Below the pieces are notes generated by a model. It saw only the letters and a program-made list of their open reading frames with translations. It was not told the origin of the DNA and ran no database searches. This document shows positions 33,769 to 42,372 of a stretch of DNA of 55,906 bases, piece after piece. Source of the stretch: Magnetococcales bacterium (lineage in GTDB: Bacteria; Pseudomonadota; Magnetococcia; Magnetococcales; UBA8363); assembly GCA_015228975.1 (NCBI GenBank), contig JADGCN010000010.1, positions 1 to 55,906 on the forward strand, given 5' to 3'. The position numbers and the translations under genes are program-made. The first letter of the stretch is position 1, and each line of letters begins with the position of its first letter.

Positions 33769-35208
33769 TTATCGCAACTGGCTGAGCCGGAAATGATGGT
33801 CAATTCGTTGTTTGAATCGATCCACCTGCGCCAAGCTGTCACGCAAACTTTCCCTTTCCAGGCTCCCCAGGCTTTCCAGTTCCAAAAGATCACCGCCCCC
33901 CCCTCCATCCCCCCGCGAACACTCCAGACTCGCCTTGACGCGCAAGCCAGAAATAACGTCAAAGGCATCGATCAGGTCTACAGCGAACGATTGTTCCAGC
34001 ACCCCCAGACGCACCAATCCGCGAATTCTGCGAGCCGTATTGGTATCTTTCAAGCGATATTCCAAAGCCAGGCTGCGTACCCCATGCACCAAGGGAAAGA
34101 TCGCCCCTTTTTTAAGATCGATCCGCCCCTCCCGGCTACCCTTCTCGACGATGAAGCGTTTGAAAATCCCCAGCGGCGTTTCAAAGGCCAACACCGGCAT
34201 GGCGAAATAAGAATAAAAAGCCTGGTCACCAGGCAGTCGGGCCATGAAAGAACGACGTAACCTGCGAAACAAATCGGAATTGCCCACGACCACACTGGCA
34301 TCATAAAAAATGGCGATACGCAACAAATTGCCTGGAGAAGGGTCATCGATCCACCCCTGCACTTTTTCCCGGAATTGCCCCAGACCCGATCCCCAAAGGG
34401 GATTGTTCATCATCACCTTGCCCGGGCATTCCGGGTAACCCAACTGTAGGAGAGCGTCGGTAAAGGTTTGACAGAATTCGCGAATACTGGCAACAGGGAC
34501 GTCATCCTCGGCGATAAACGCATTATCCTGGTCCGTTTTCATGAACTGCTCCCCCCGCCCCTCACTCCCCAGGACCAGAATGCATCCACGCTGCAACAAC
34601 TCCTGGTTGGCCAGGAGCGTGGCCGCCTGCTGAAAGACTTGGCGATCCAGCTCGTGCATCAACCAGCCGATGTGACGTACTTTGATACCGCTGGAGAACA
34701 GTGTTTGCACCAAGCCACCTTGGTGCTTGACGGCATCCGCCAGTTCGGCAATGGTCGTGGCCTGATGAATACGCTGGATGGTTAAGGACGCATGGTTGGT
34801 TAAAAAAGAGAGGAGTTCATGCAACGCCAGGGTGCCGATGACGTCCCCATCCGCCCCGACGATGATCATTCGATTGACCCCGCGACGGGTCATCACCAAA
34901 AACGCCTTGAACAGCGAGGCATCGGGCGACAGCACGACCAGTTTCCAGGACATGATGGTGGCGATGGGGGTATCGACACCGACTTGTTCAATCGCCAAGG
35001 CATCGCGCATGTCGGCACTGGTCAACAAGCCATGGCGATCACCCTGGCGCACCAGTACCAAATCAAGTTTGCGCACCGACATGGTGCGGGCGGCTTCGCG
35101 AATCGACGTCCCCCCGTCCAGGATGGACGGCTTGGTCCAATCGAGGTCGCGCAAACGCAGATTCAGGATGGGCGCTACGAAATCGTTGCGGTTGAGTACA
35201 CGTTTCAT
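33769..35208 (-). CDS. CBS-pair protein with DUF294 nucleotidyltransferase-like domain
   Basis: A 479-residue cytoplasmic protein. Tandem CBS motifs (about residues 15-130) would bind adenine nucleotides. A DUF294 nucleotidyltransferase-like domain has GSEGRGEQFMKTDQDNAF (about residues 215-232), matching the G-S-x9-D-x-D active site of GlnD/DNA-polymerase-beta-type enzymes. A helical DUF294_C tail completes it. It is thought to be a signal-transducing modifier, with target unknown. It is transcribed after actP and before the sensor-exonuclease gene, so a role in energy- or acetate-dependent control is a fair inference. The start ATG is at the edge of a 95-bp gap containing a hairpin. Confidence 0.88.
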   Translation of the reverse strand: MKRVLNRNDFVAPILNLRLRDLDWTKPSILDGGTSIREAARTMSVRKLDLVLVRQGDRHGLLTSADMRDALAIEQVGVDTPIATIMSWKLVVLSPDASLFKAFLVMTRRGVNRMIIVGADGDVIGTLALHELLSFLTNHASLTIQRIHQATTIAELADAVKHQGGLVQTLFSSGIKVRHIGWLMHELDRQVFQQAATLLANQELLQRGCILVLGSEGRGEQFMKTDQDNAFIAEDDVPVASIREFCQTFTDALLQLGYPECPGKVMMNNPLWGSGLGQFREKVQGWIDDPSPGNLLRIAIFYDASVVVGNSDLFRRLRRSFMARLPGDQAFYSYFAMPVLAFETPLGIFKRFIVEKGSREGRIDLKKGAIFPLVHGVRSLALEYRLKDTNTARRIRGLVRLGVLEQSFAVDLIDAFDVISGLRVKASLECSRGDGGGGGDLLELESLGSLERESLRDSLAQVDRFKQRIDHHFRLSQLR

Positions 35209-35246
35209 GGCGTGGGAAAGGTTGGGGAAACAGCCGCATCACAAAC

Positions 35247-35274
35247 GCCGGGGGAGTATCCTCACCCCCCCGGC
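35247..35274 (-). terminator. GC-rich hairpin after actP
   Basis: GCCGGGGG (35247-35254) and CCCCCGGC (35267-35274) form an 8-bp stem with a 12-nt loop between the actP stop and the next gene. On the minus strand it is followed by GTTTGTG, a poor T-tract, so partial termination or mRNA 3'-end protection is likelier than full termination. Confidence 0.45.
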
Positions 35275-35303
35275 TGTGACTTAAAGACCTGAGCTGACAA
35301 CGA

Positions 35304-36998
35304 TCAATGTTTGGAAGCCCCGGTCGCTCCGACACCGGTTTCGCAACGCACCCTTTGCGGCGCGAACAAGGCCCGCTCCTTTTGCGCCTGGGCGCTGCTG
35401 TCCATTTTGGAGAACAGCCAGCATCCCACAAAGGCCAGGGTCATGGAAAATATGGCGGGATCCTTGTAAGGGAACAGGGCCGCCTTGTTGCCCAGGACAT
35501 CGACCCAAACCGTTTTGGACAATACCACCATGACGACTGTGGATATCAGCCCCAGGGAACCACCGATCAACGCCCCACGGGTGGTCAGATTTTTCCAATA
35601 GATCGAGAGGATCAAGATGGGAAAGTTGGCCGATGCGGCAATGGCGAACGCCAAACCAACCATGAAGGCAACATTCTGTTTCTCGAACTGAATACCCAGG
35701 TAGATGGCGATGATGCCGATCACCAGGGCGGCAATTTTGGAAATACGCATTTCCACCCGTTCATCCACTTTGCCACCGCGAATGGCGTTGGCATAGATAT
35801 CGTGGGAGACCGCCGATGCGCCCGCCAGGGTCAGACCGGAAACCACGGCCAGGATGGTGGCAAAGGCCACTGCCGAAATGAACCCGAGGAACAAATCACC
35901 CCCCGTGGCGTGGGCCATATGAATGGCTGCCATGTTGTTGCCACCGTTCAGAACGCCCTTGGCCAGGTCCACATAGTGGGGATTGGGAGCCACCAGCACC
36001 ACGGCACCGAAGCCGATGATGAAGGTGAGGATGTAAAAATAGCCGATGAATCCAGTGGCATAGAAGACCGATTTACGGGCTTCCTTGGCATTGGCCACGG
36101 TGAAGAAGCGCATGAGGATATGCGGCAGGCCAGCCGTGCCAAACATCAACGCCAAACCGAGGGATATGGCGGAAATGGGGTCGGAAACCAATCCCCCGGG
36201 AGCAAAGATATCCTTGTTTTCCGCGACAACTTTTTTATGGTCCGCCAAGCCACTCGACTTGACCCCTTCCAAGGCACTGCGGAAAAAGAGTTCGATGTCG
36301 AAGTGGACATGGTTCAGGGCGCCAATGGCAATGAAGGTCGCACCGGTCAGCAGCAATACCGCCTTGATGATCTGCACCCAGGTCGTGGCCAGCATGCCGC
36401 CGAACGCCACGTACAGGATCATCAACGTTCCCACGATGACCACGGCATACTCATAGGGCAAACCGAACAGGGTACGGATCAACTGTCCGGCACCCACCAT
36501 CTGGGCGATCAAATAGAGGATGACCGTACACAACGTCCCCAACGCCGAAAGGGTACGAATGGGGATGCGCGACAAACGGAAGGAAACAATGTCGGCAAAG
36601 GTATAGCGCCCCAGGTTGCGCAATTGTTCCGCCATTAAGAAAAGAATGACCGGCCATCCCACCAAAAATCCGATGGAATAGATCAAACCATCGTAGCCTT
36701 TGGCGAACACCATGGCGGAAATACCCAAAAACGAGGCGGCCGACATGTAGTCACCCGCAATGGCCAAACCGTTTTGCATGCCGGTAATACCGCCCCCCGC
36801 CGCATAAAAGTCTTTGGCGGTTTTGGTGCGGGAGGCCGCCCAATACGTAATACCCAGTGTCACGGAGACAAAGATGAAGAACATGATAATGGCCGTCATG
36901 TTCAAGGGATTCTCGGGCTTGGCGGCATCAGCGGCCCACGCTCCGGAACTCCACAACAAAACACTCGCCAATGCGGATAGTTCAGACAATCGTCTCAT
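35304..36998 (-). CDS. actP: Cation/acetate symporter, sodium:solute symporter family
   Basis: A 564-residue permease of the SSS family. An N-terminal signal-like segment ends GAWAADA (about residue 25), as in ActP proteins, and about 13 membrane helices follow. Typical stretches are [20 protein letters not shown] and [13 protein letters not shown]-like residues near 70-95, [15 protein letters not shown], and [10 protein letters not shown] near residue 395. It would import acetate or a related short-chain carboxylate with Na+. The gene begins inside the DUF485 gene (ATGA overlap), the standard yjcH-actP arrangement. No acs gene is in the window. Confidence 0.93.
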   Translation of the reverse strand: MRRLSELSALASVLLWSSGAWAADAAKPENPLNMTAIIMFFIFVSVTLGITYWAASRTKTAKDFYAAGGGITGMQNGLAIAGDYMSAASFLGISAMVFAKGYDGLIYSIGFLVGWPVILFLMAEQLRNLGRYTFADIVSFRLSRIPIRTLSALGTLCTVILYLIAQMVGAGQLIRTLFGLPYEYAVVIVGTLMILYVAFGGMLATTWVQIIKAVLLLTGATFIAIGALNHVHFDIELFFRSALEGVKSSGLADHKKVVAENKDIFAPGGLVSDPISAISLGLALMFGTAGLPHILMRFFTVANAKEARKSVFYATGFIGYFYILTFIIGFGAVVLVAPNPHYVDLAKGVLNGGNNMAAIHMAHATGGDLFLGFISAVAFATILAVVSGLTLAGASAVSHDIYANAIRGGKVDERVEMRISKIAALVIGIIAIYLGIQFEKQNVAFMVGLAFAIAASANFPILILSIYWKNLTTRGALIGGSLGLISTVVMVVLSKTVWVDVLGNKAALFPYKDPAIFSMTLAFVGCWLFSKMDSSAQAQKERALFAPQRVRCETGVGATGASKH

Positions 36999-37318
36999 TT
37001 GGTTTCCTCCTTGATGGCTTGGGTCAAGCTGTCAAACTCGCTATTGGCCCGGCGAACATAAATGCCAGTCAGGACGAATGCGGATACAATGATCAACACA
37101 CCAATCGGGATACCTACAGAAATGACGCTGGTAGAAGATATTTTTGCGCCCAGGGATTTGGGGGCAAAGGCCACAACCAAAACGAATGCATAATAGATGA
37201 CCAGCATGATGATACTGAGCCACCAGGTGAAACGGGAACGCTTTTCAACCAGCTCCTTATACTTGGGGTGGTTTTGTATCCGCTCAACCTGTCGCTGGTC
37301 CACGGGATCTTCATTCAT
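36995..37318 (-). CDS. yjcH: DUF485 small membrane protein (YjcH-like)
   Basis: A 107-residue protein with two membrane helices (about residues 31-53 and 65-88). The DUF485 N-terminus contains [14 protein letters not shown]. It is the usual upstream partner of actP and shares the ATGA overlap with it, so it is translationally coupled and probably aids assembly or activity of the symporter. A strong AGGAGA lies 8 nt before the ATG. The region ahead of it (37319-37700) must hold the promoter for the whole four-gene group. Confidence 0.93.
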   Translation of the reverse strand: MNEDPVDQRQVERIQNHPKYKELVEKRSRFTWWLSIIMLVIYYAFVLVVAFAPKSLGAKISSTSVISVGIPIGVLIIVSAFVLTGIYVRRANSEFDSLTQAIKEETK

Positions 37319-37700
37319 ATCTCACTCTCCTTTTAATATTGTTGTTTTTTTATGTTCCAACACCCCTTAAAGGGCAAAACATTCTAATAAGACAGTATTT
37401 CCATGTTAAACCAAGCATGCACATCGACCTCCGTACAAACGCAACCTTACCTGTCGTCTTATTCTGCCCCGGTCCCTATGGCCACCCAACATCCGCGCCT
37501 GTCCAACGGTCCCAGCCACAACCAAAACCCCGCCGCAGGCTGACTTTGATTAACTTATTGAAAAATATCCCATAAACCGACAAGAAACCTGCCTATCATG
37601 CATCGCCACGCAATAAATGCAAGCTTTTTTTTTACTGTATCCCCTCACCAATGATTTCCGATGAATCCTCCGGCAAACAACAGTCGGAAAAATCAGGGAT
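37319..37700. other. 382-bp promoter-bearing intergenic region of the yjcH-actP group
   Basis: No credible gene. It is moderately AT-rich next to yjcH and contains a T9-10 run near 37626-37636 without a stable stem before it. It should contain the promoter for yjcH-actP and the 3' end of the radical SAM transcript. I found no convincing sigma-54 or sigma-28 site. Confidence 0.5.
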
Positions 37701-39182
37701 TCATCTCTTGCTGCGTCCAAGGGACAATTTTTCCCATAGTTTCATAAAAAATTGTTTCGCCGACATGGAGCGGATGGTTTGATATCGGGCATAGCCTCGT
37801 GGACTCGTCATGTACCAACGCACCAGAGCGAACAGGGGCGGCATTAAAATACATATTTGCACAGTGAAATCACGAATCCAGCTCCTGCGCCACAGTTCCA
37901 GGTTGACCATGTCGGCATACATCGCAATCCTCACCTTGTGCGCGTGGGTGTAATTCAGAGCCGAAAGGGAGTAATAATTGCTGGGACGCACGGTGGGATC
38001 GAAGATACCCATCTCCACAACCTTGTCGTACAGTTCGGTTGCCGGCAGGGGATAAAAGGTGGTTGCCTGGGCGCTATCGGGCTGAATCGTTTGCAGGAGA
38101 CGGACACTGGCCCGCATCACCCCCTCGGATTGCTCGGGCATCCCCATCATGATAAACGCATGGGTGCGAATGCCATGCGCCTGCATCATGCGATAACTGT
38201 CCAGGATTTTTTGATCCGGCATGTTACGCTTCAAGATTTGCCGGCGAAAACCTTCATCGCCACTCTCAATGCCAATGGAACAGGAATAGGCACCGGCTTC
38301 TTTCAGGTCACGCACCCGGTTTTCGCGGATCAGCTCGGGACGTTCCATGAAAATAAAGGGGGTTTTTGCATCCTGCAAACAATCGCGCAATTCCGCCGTG
38401 CGCTTGTCCGAGGTCATCACCACCTCATCGACGAAATACGCCATATCCATACCGTACTGCGACCGGAACAATTCCATTTCCCGCCGTAACTGCAAGCCGC
38501 TTTTCTCCCGGCGCCATTTGCCCCCCCCCTTGTTGATTTCCATCAAGGCGGCATTGCTGCAATAGGTACACAGATAGGGACATCCCCGGCTCCCCTCAAA
38601 TACCCCGCACACCTGAGCCGCCGGAACCAACCGCAAAAAACAATGCTGGGTATAGTGTCGTTCATCGAACAGTGCATAGTGGGGATCGGGGGCCAGGGCC
38701 AAATCAAACAAGGGCCCCACCGGATTCTTGATCAACTCACCCGACTGTTGGAAAAAAATATTGGGCAGATCCCGAATTCTTTCCGATCTGCCCTGGGCCA
38801 TCGCCTGAGCAATAGCCAAACAAGCCTCTTCACCATCTCCCGTGACACCATAGTCCACATAGGGGGCCAACTCATGTGGGACAAACGTGGCATGGGGTCC
38901 CCCGGCCACCAGCAAGCGGTTCCCATTCTGTTTCCGCAGGGCTTCCAGTACGGGTAAGGCGGAAGAAAATTCCAGCGTACGCACCGACAGACCAACGATA
39001 TCGGGCTGCCAATGCTCCACATCACGCAGCACCCGGTCCACCCACTGGTCGGTCTCATGCAGGGTCAGATCACAGACCCGGACATCCACGCCATGGTGCA
39101 ACAGGTACGACCCCAGCGCCAAAATACCCATCTGCGGCGTTTTGGGCCGGGTCACATTGGGATAGATGAACAGGAACCGCAT
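37701..39182 (-). CDS. B12-binding-type radical SAM protein
   Basis: A 493-residue protein with an N-terminal Rossmann-like cobalamin-binding domain (about residues 1-140) and a radical SAM core. The [4Fe-4S] cysteines are in SRGCPYLCTYCS (CxxxCxxC). The B12 part lacks an obvious DxHxxG ligand motif, as in BchE/HpnJ-type class B members, which can bind base-off cobalamin. A C-terminal region with a hydrophobic, basic tail (about 410-493) may be membrane-associated. Reactions in this class are methylations or ring rearrangements of lipids, hopanoids, tetrapyrroles or antibiotics; the substrate here is not deducible. Start 39182 (GGAA upstream) is fixed by the ppk2 terminator just before it. 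Confidence 0.85.
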   Translation of the reverse strand: MRFLFIYPNVTRPKTPQMGILALGSYLLHHGVDVRVCDLTLHETDQWVDRVLRDVEHWQPDIVGLSVRTLEFSSALPVLEALRKQNGNRLLVAGGPHATFVPHELAPYVDYGVTGDGEEACLAIAQAMAQGRSERIRDLPNIFFQQSGELIKNPVGPLFDLALAPDPHYALFDERHYTQHCFLRLVPAAQVCGVFEGSRGCPYLCTYCSNAALMEINKGGGKWRREKSGLQLRREMELFRSQYGMDMAYFVDEVVMTSDKRTAELRDCLQDAKTPFIFMERPELIRENRVRDLKEAGAYSCSIGIESGDEGFRRQILKRNMPDQKILDSYRMMQAHGIRTHAFIMMGMPEQSEGVMRASVRLLQTIQPDSAQATTFYPLPATELYDKVVEMGIFDPTVRPSNYYSLSALNYTHAHKVRIAMYADMVNLELWRRSWIRDFTVQICILMPPLFALVRWYMTSPRGYARYQTIRSMSAKQFFMKLWEKLSLGRSKR

Positions 39183-39211
39183 GGTTTCATTCCGAATACC
39201 GGATGGTTTGC

Positions 39212-39238
39212 AAAAAAAAAGGCGTCCCAAAGAACGCC
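39212..39238 (-). terminator. Rho-independent terminator of ppk2
   Basis: On the minus strand GGCGT (39238-39234) and ACGCC (39225-39221) pair around an 8-nt loop and are followed immediately by nine T residues (39220-39212). It is 49 bp past the ppk2 stop and ahead of the radical SAM start, so it separates the two genes and excludes a longer radical SAM N-terminus. Confidence 0.8.
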
Positions 39239-39286
39239 CGGTATCATCCTACGAACATTGTGGCGTTTCTCGTGCGATCATGACCC

Positions 39287-40213
39287 TCACTCCTCCCGGG
39301 AGGCTTCGGTTCCGGGTTGCAGATATAAGGGCTTGGGATAATTTTGTTCGGACTCCGGCGCATCGAAATCGGGCACAAAGGTTTGATCCGTAATAGGGGG
39401 ACGCACATACCCCTGGGACTTCACCCGCGGCGGGAGATCCATGGGTTTGGGTGTCATATCTTCGTAAGGGAGAACATGCAACAGGTGGTTGATACAATTG
39501 ATACGCGCCCGTTTTTTATCGTCGGCTGTCACCACGAACCAGGGAGCTTGTTTGATATCCGTATGGGCGAACATGGCATCCTTAGCGCGGGAATACTCTT
39601 CCCATCGATTGCGGGATTCCACATCCATTGGCGAAAGCTTCCAGCGTTTCGTGGGATCCCGCATCCGATCCTGGAAACGTTTTTCCTGAATTTCATCGCT
39701 TACGGAAAACCAATATTTGATCAGGATAACACCGGAGCGGACCAACATGCGCTCAAATTCGGGGCAGGTGCGCAAAAATTCCCGATATTCGTCCTGGGTG
39801 CAAAACCCCATCACCTGTTCCACCCCGGCGCGGTTGTACCAACTGCGGTCAAACAACACCATTTCACCGGCAGCCGGCAAGTGCGGGACATACCGTTGAA
39901 AATACCATTGTGTCTTTTCCCGCTCGGTGGGGGTACCGAGGGCAACCACTTTGACAATACGCGGATTCAGGCGTTCCATGATCCGCTTGATGACCCCACC
40001 CTTGCCAGCGGCATCCCGTCCCTCAAAAATAACGACCACCTTAAGACCTTTGGCCTTGATCCACTCCTGCAGCTTGACCAGTTCCACCTGCTGGTGGGCC
40101 ATGACTTTGTTATACTCTTTTTCGGAAAGCTTTTCTTTCATTTCTTTTTTGTGTTTGGCCGTTATTTTTTCATCTTTGCCGTGGTTGGGATCCGGCTTTT
40201 TTTTCTTCGACAT
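39287..40213 (-). CDS. ppk2: Polyphosphate kinase 2 (class I PPK2)
   Basis: A 308-residue PPK2 family enzyme that moves phosphate between polyphosphate and nucleotides. Walker A is EGRDAAGKGG (about residues 64-73), with a lid containing arginines near RMRDPTKRWKLSP and the Walker-B-like LFDRSWYNRAGVE. A single PPK2 domain with class I length suggests NDP phosphorylation or polyphosphate use rather than AMP phosphorylation. Residues 1-35 are a lysine-rich charged extension. GGAG precedes the ATG by 6-7 nt. It has its own intrinsic terminator and lies 156 bp after the ABC exporter genes on the same strand. Confidence 0.94.
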   Translation of the reverse strand: MSKKKKPDPNHGKDEKITAKHKKEMKEKLSEKEYNKVMAHQQVELVKLQEWIKAKGLKVVVIFEGRDAAGKGGVIKRIMERLNPRIVKVVALGTPTEREKTQWYFQRYVPHLPAAGEMVLFDRSWYNRAGVEQVMGFCTQDEYREFLRTCPEFERMLVRSGVILIKYWFSVSDEIQEKRFQDRMRDPTKRWKLSPMDVESRNRWEEYSRAKDAMFAHTDIKQAPWFVVTADDKKRARINCINHLLHVLPYEDMTPKPMDLPPRVKSQGYVRPPITDQTFVPDFDAPESEQNYPKPLYLQPGTEASREE

Positions 40214-40369
40214 GATGTACTCCCCGTGTGTTCCGATGCCAGCCTACGAACCACCCCGCCCTCCCCAGAAGGAACAGGGGCACAATCCAGCAGCTACTTG
40301 TTCATTTCCCAAGGGATCCTTCTCCATCAATCCCTACCGATACCGCAGCACCGCGATCCGGGACCCCAC

Positions 40370-41152
40370 TCAAGGTCCGGCGACGCCAGTCTCCATGCGA
40401 CTGACTTTCCAGAGTGCCAACGCCAAGCACAGGCCGGCCCACACCAATGTAACCATCAGGGCGACCTGGTAGGCGGCCATCGCCACGAGCTGCCCCCCTG
40501 GATGATAAAAAGGCAAGCGGATCAATTGCAACGCATGACTCACCGGATTGAAGAACATCACGCTGTTCAACCAGGCGGGCAAGTGTCCCATGGGGAACAG
40601 GGCCCCGGAAAGCATCCACAACGGCAGCAAAAAGACCGACATGATAGCATGAAACCCTGCCGTGCTTTCCATGTTCCAGGCCATTACGAAACCCAGAGCG
40701 GTAAACCCCAATGCGGACAAGACCAACCCCAGCAGCAAGAGCAACCAACCCGTCACATCCAAGGACAACCCCAGGAACGGGATCGCCACCAGCATGAGCA
40801 GCACCTGTGCCAGACCGATACCCATGGAGCCCACGACCTTGCCCAGAACAATGGCAAAGCGTGAAACCGGTGCCACCAGAACGCCTTGCAAGAGTCCCTT
40901 GCTGCGATCTTCGATGATGGTGATGGTGGAAAATATCCCGGAAAACAGCACCACCATCAACAGCACCCCGGGATAGAAATATTCCAGGTAACTCACGGTC
41001 TCCATGCCGGGTGCCCGAAAGGAAGAACTGAAGCCGCTGCCGAGAAAGATCCAGAACAGGATGGGCTGGGCCACACTGCCCACAACCCGGTGCGGCTGGC
41101 GGAAAAAGCGGATCCACTCCCTTTTGGCCAGAGCTGAAATTACCGAGATCAT
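40370..41152 (-). CDS. ABC-2 type exporter, permease subunit
   Basis: A 260-residue membrane protein with six helices of the ABC2_membrane family (DrrB/NodJ type). Marks are the N-terminal KREWIRFFRQPHRVVGSVAQP, the GVLLMVVLFSGIFST segment and the conserved MLSGALFPMGHLPAWLN stretch near residues 190-206. It forms an exporter with the ATPase encoded just upstream, overlapping it by 4 bp. The substrate is unknown; relatives export drugs, lipo-oligosaccharides or glycolipids. Confidence 0.92.
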   Translation of the reverse strand: MISVISALAKREWIRFFRQPHRVVGSVAQPILFWIFLGSGFSSSFRAPGMETVSYLEYFYPGVLLMVVLFSGIFSTITIIEDRSKGLLQGVLVAPVSRFAIVLGKVVGSMGIGLAQVLLMLVAIPFLGLSLDVTGWLLLLLGLVLSALGFTALGFVMAWNMESTAGFHAIMSVFLLPLWMLSGALFPMGHLPAWLNSVMFFNPVSHALQLIRLPFYHPGGQLVAMAAYQVALMVTLVWAGLCLALALWKVSRMETGVAGP

Positions 41153-42087
41153 GCCGCATCCTCCGGTGCCTGGGTGGTCATATCGATAAACACATCCTGG
41201 AGCGTCGGGCGTTTGATGGCGATATCCTGAAACAATCCCTGACGTTGCCGCAACAAATCATCGACAATTTCCTGAGTTGCCCCTTCGACGCGCACCTCGC
41301 CGCCCCGGCGCCGCACCGTGACCTGAGTGTCCGCTGCCAACCTGTGTTCAAGCTGCCTGGCCACCTCTTCATCCCGGGCATGGATGACGATCATTTCATT
41401 GCCCAGCCTTTGGACCAGGGAGTCCGGTGTCCCATCGGCCAGCAAGGTTCCCCGATGCAGGATGGCCACCCGGTCCGCCTGTTCCGCCTCATCAAACAGA
41501 TGCGTCGTCGTCAGCACCGTCAAACCCAGGCGATTGCGAAAATTAAAGATGGTTTCCCAAAAGGCTTTCCTGGCCCCGGGATCCAATCCCGTGGTAGGTT
41601 CGTCCATGAGCAACAGTCGCGGGCGATGCAACAGCGCCTTGACCAATTCGACCCGGCGTTGCAACCCCCCCGAGAGTGTTCCGGCCCGTTCGTGCAGGCG
41701 TTCCCTGAGGCCGGCCCATGCCATATCCTCTGCCATCGCCCGTTCCAATACGCTTTTATCCAGGTGATACAAACTGGCATGGATTTGAAAATTTTCCATC
41801 ACGGTCAGTTGGCTGTCCAGGGCGGGATACTGAAAGACAACACCTAACAACCGGCGCACTTCCAGGGGATGGGTGTTGATATCCAGCCCCCCCAAACTGA
41901 CCGTACCGCTGCCGGGCTTGAGGAGTCCGGACAGGATGCGGAACAGGGTGGATTTCCCGCCCCCATTGGGACCGGTCAGGGCAAACAGGGTCTTTTCCGG
42001 CACCTCAAGACAAACATTGTTCAGCGCTTGCCGAACCGCCCCTTTGGGCTGTTTGTAGTAATGGTTGACCCCGACAATTTTGATCAT
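41149..42087 (-). CDS. ABC-2 type exporter, ATP-binding subunit
   Basis: A DrrA/NodI-type ATPase of 312 residues. Walker A is GPNGGGKST (about residues 38-46), the signature is LSGGLQRRVEL, Walker B is LLLMDEPTTGLD, and the H-loop is in TTTHLFDEA. The C-terminal 80 residues match the regulatory extension of this subfamily. The ATG at 42087 is chosen (GGGA upstream); the longer frame adds nine residues. The overlap with the permease makes a two-gene operon. Upstream lies the palindromic element and then the stop of the histidine kinase, so the operon promoter must be in or beside that repeat. Confidence 0.94.
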   Translation of the reverse strand: MIKIVGVNHYYKQPKGAVRQALNNVCLEVPEKTLFALTGPNGGGKSTLFRILSGLLKPGSGTVSLGGLDINTHPLEVRRLLGVVFQYPALDSQLTVMENFQIHASLYHLDKSVLERAMAEDMAWAGLRERLHERAGTLSGGLQRRVELVKALLHRPRLLLMDEPTTGLDPGARKAFWETIFNFRNRLGLTVLTTTHLFDEAEQADRVAILHRGTLLADGTPDSLVQRLGNEMIVIHARDEEVARQLEHRLAADTQVTVRRRGGEVRVEGATQEIVDDLLRQRQGLFQDIAIKRPTLQDVFIDMTTQAPEDAA

Positions 42088-42193
42088 GCGAATCCCGTTT
42101 GAAAAAGACCCCATCTGATATCACTCTAACAGATTCACCCGCCACACAAAAGCGGTGGTAGCATGCGGAAAATAAAAAATCAGGATACCCTAC

Positions 42194-42372
42194 TTCTACT
42201 TTGTCACATTTCCAGTTCGGAGTGTGTGGCCCCCCCGATTCAACCCTCGGGGGCAGGCTCTGGATTCCCGCTTTCGCGGGAATGACTGCTAACCTCTCCA
42301 ACGGATTTCCTGCTTCGTCATTCCCGCGAAAGCGGGAATCCAGAGCGTATGTTCCAATGTGACAAAGTAGAA
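42194..42372. mobile_element. MITE-like nested palindrome, copy B
   Basis: The perfect 17-bp terminal inverted repeats TTCTACTTTGTCACATT (42194-42210) and its complement (42356-42372) enclose perfect 30-bp inverted arms at 42257-42286 and 42317-42346. A further hairpin lies near 42232-42254 (CCCCGA...TCGGGG). CTAC flanks both ends (42190-42193 and 42373-42376), consistent with a 4-bp target duplication. The right CTAC supplies the TAG stop of the histidine kinase. No coding capacity. The core arms match copy A at 30514-30593. Confidence 0.75.

Noticed and set aside
35307-36638. 443-codon plus-strand frame under actP
   Set aside because: Shadow of the symporter: Gly/His/Gln-rich composition and no independent evidence.
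39344-40864. 506-codon plus-strand frame across ppk2 and the ABC permease
   Set aside because: It crosses two well-supported minus-strand genes and their intergenic gap; no domain.
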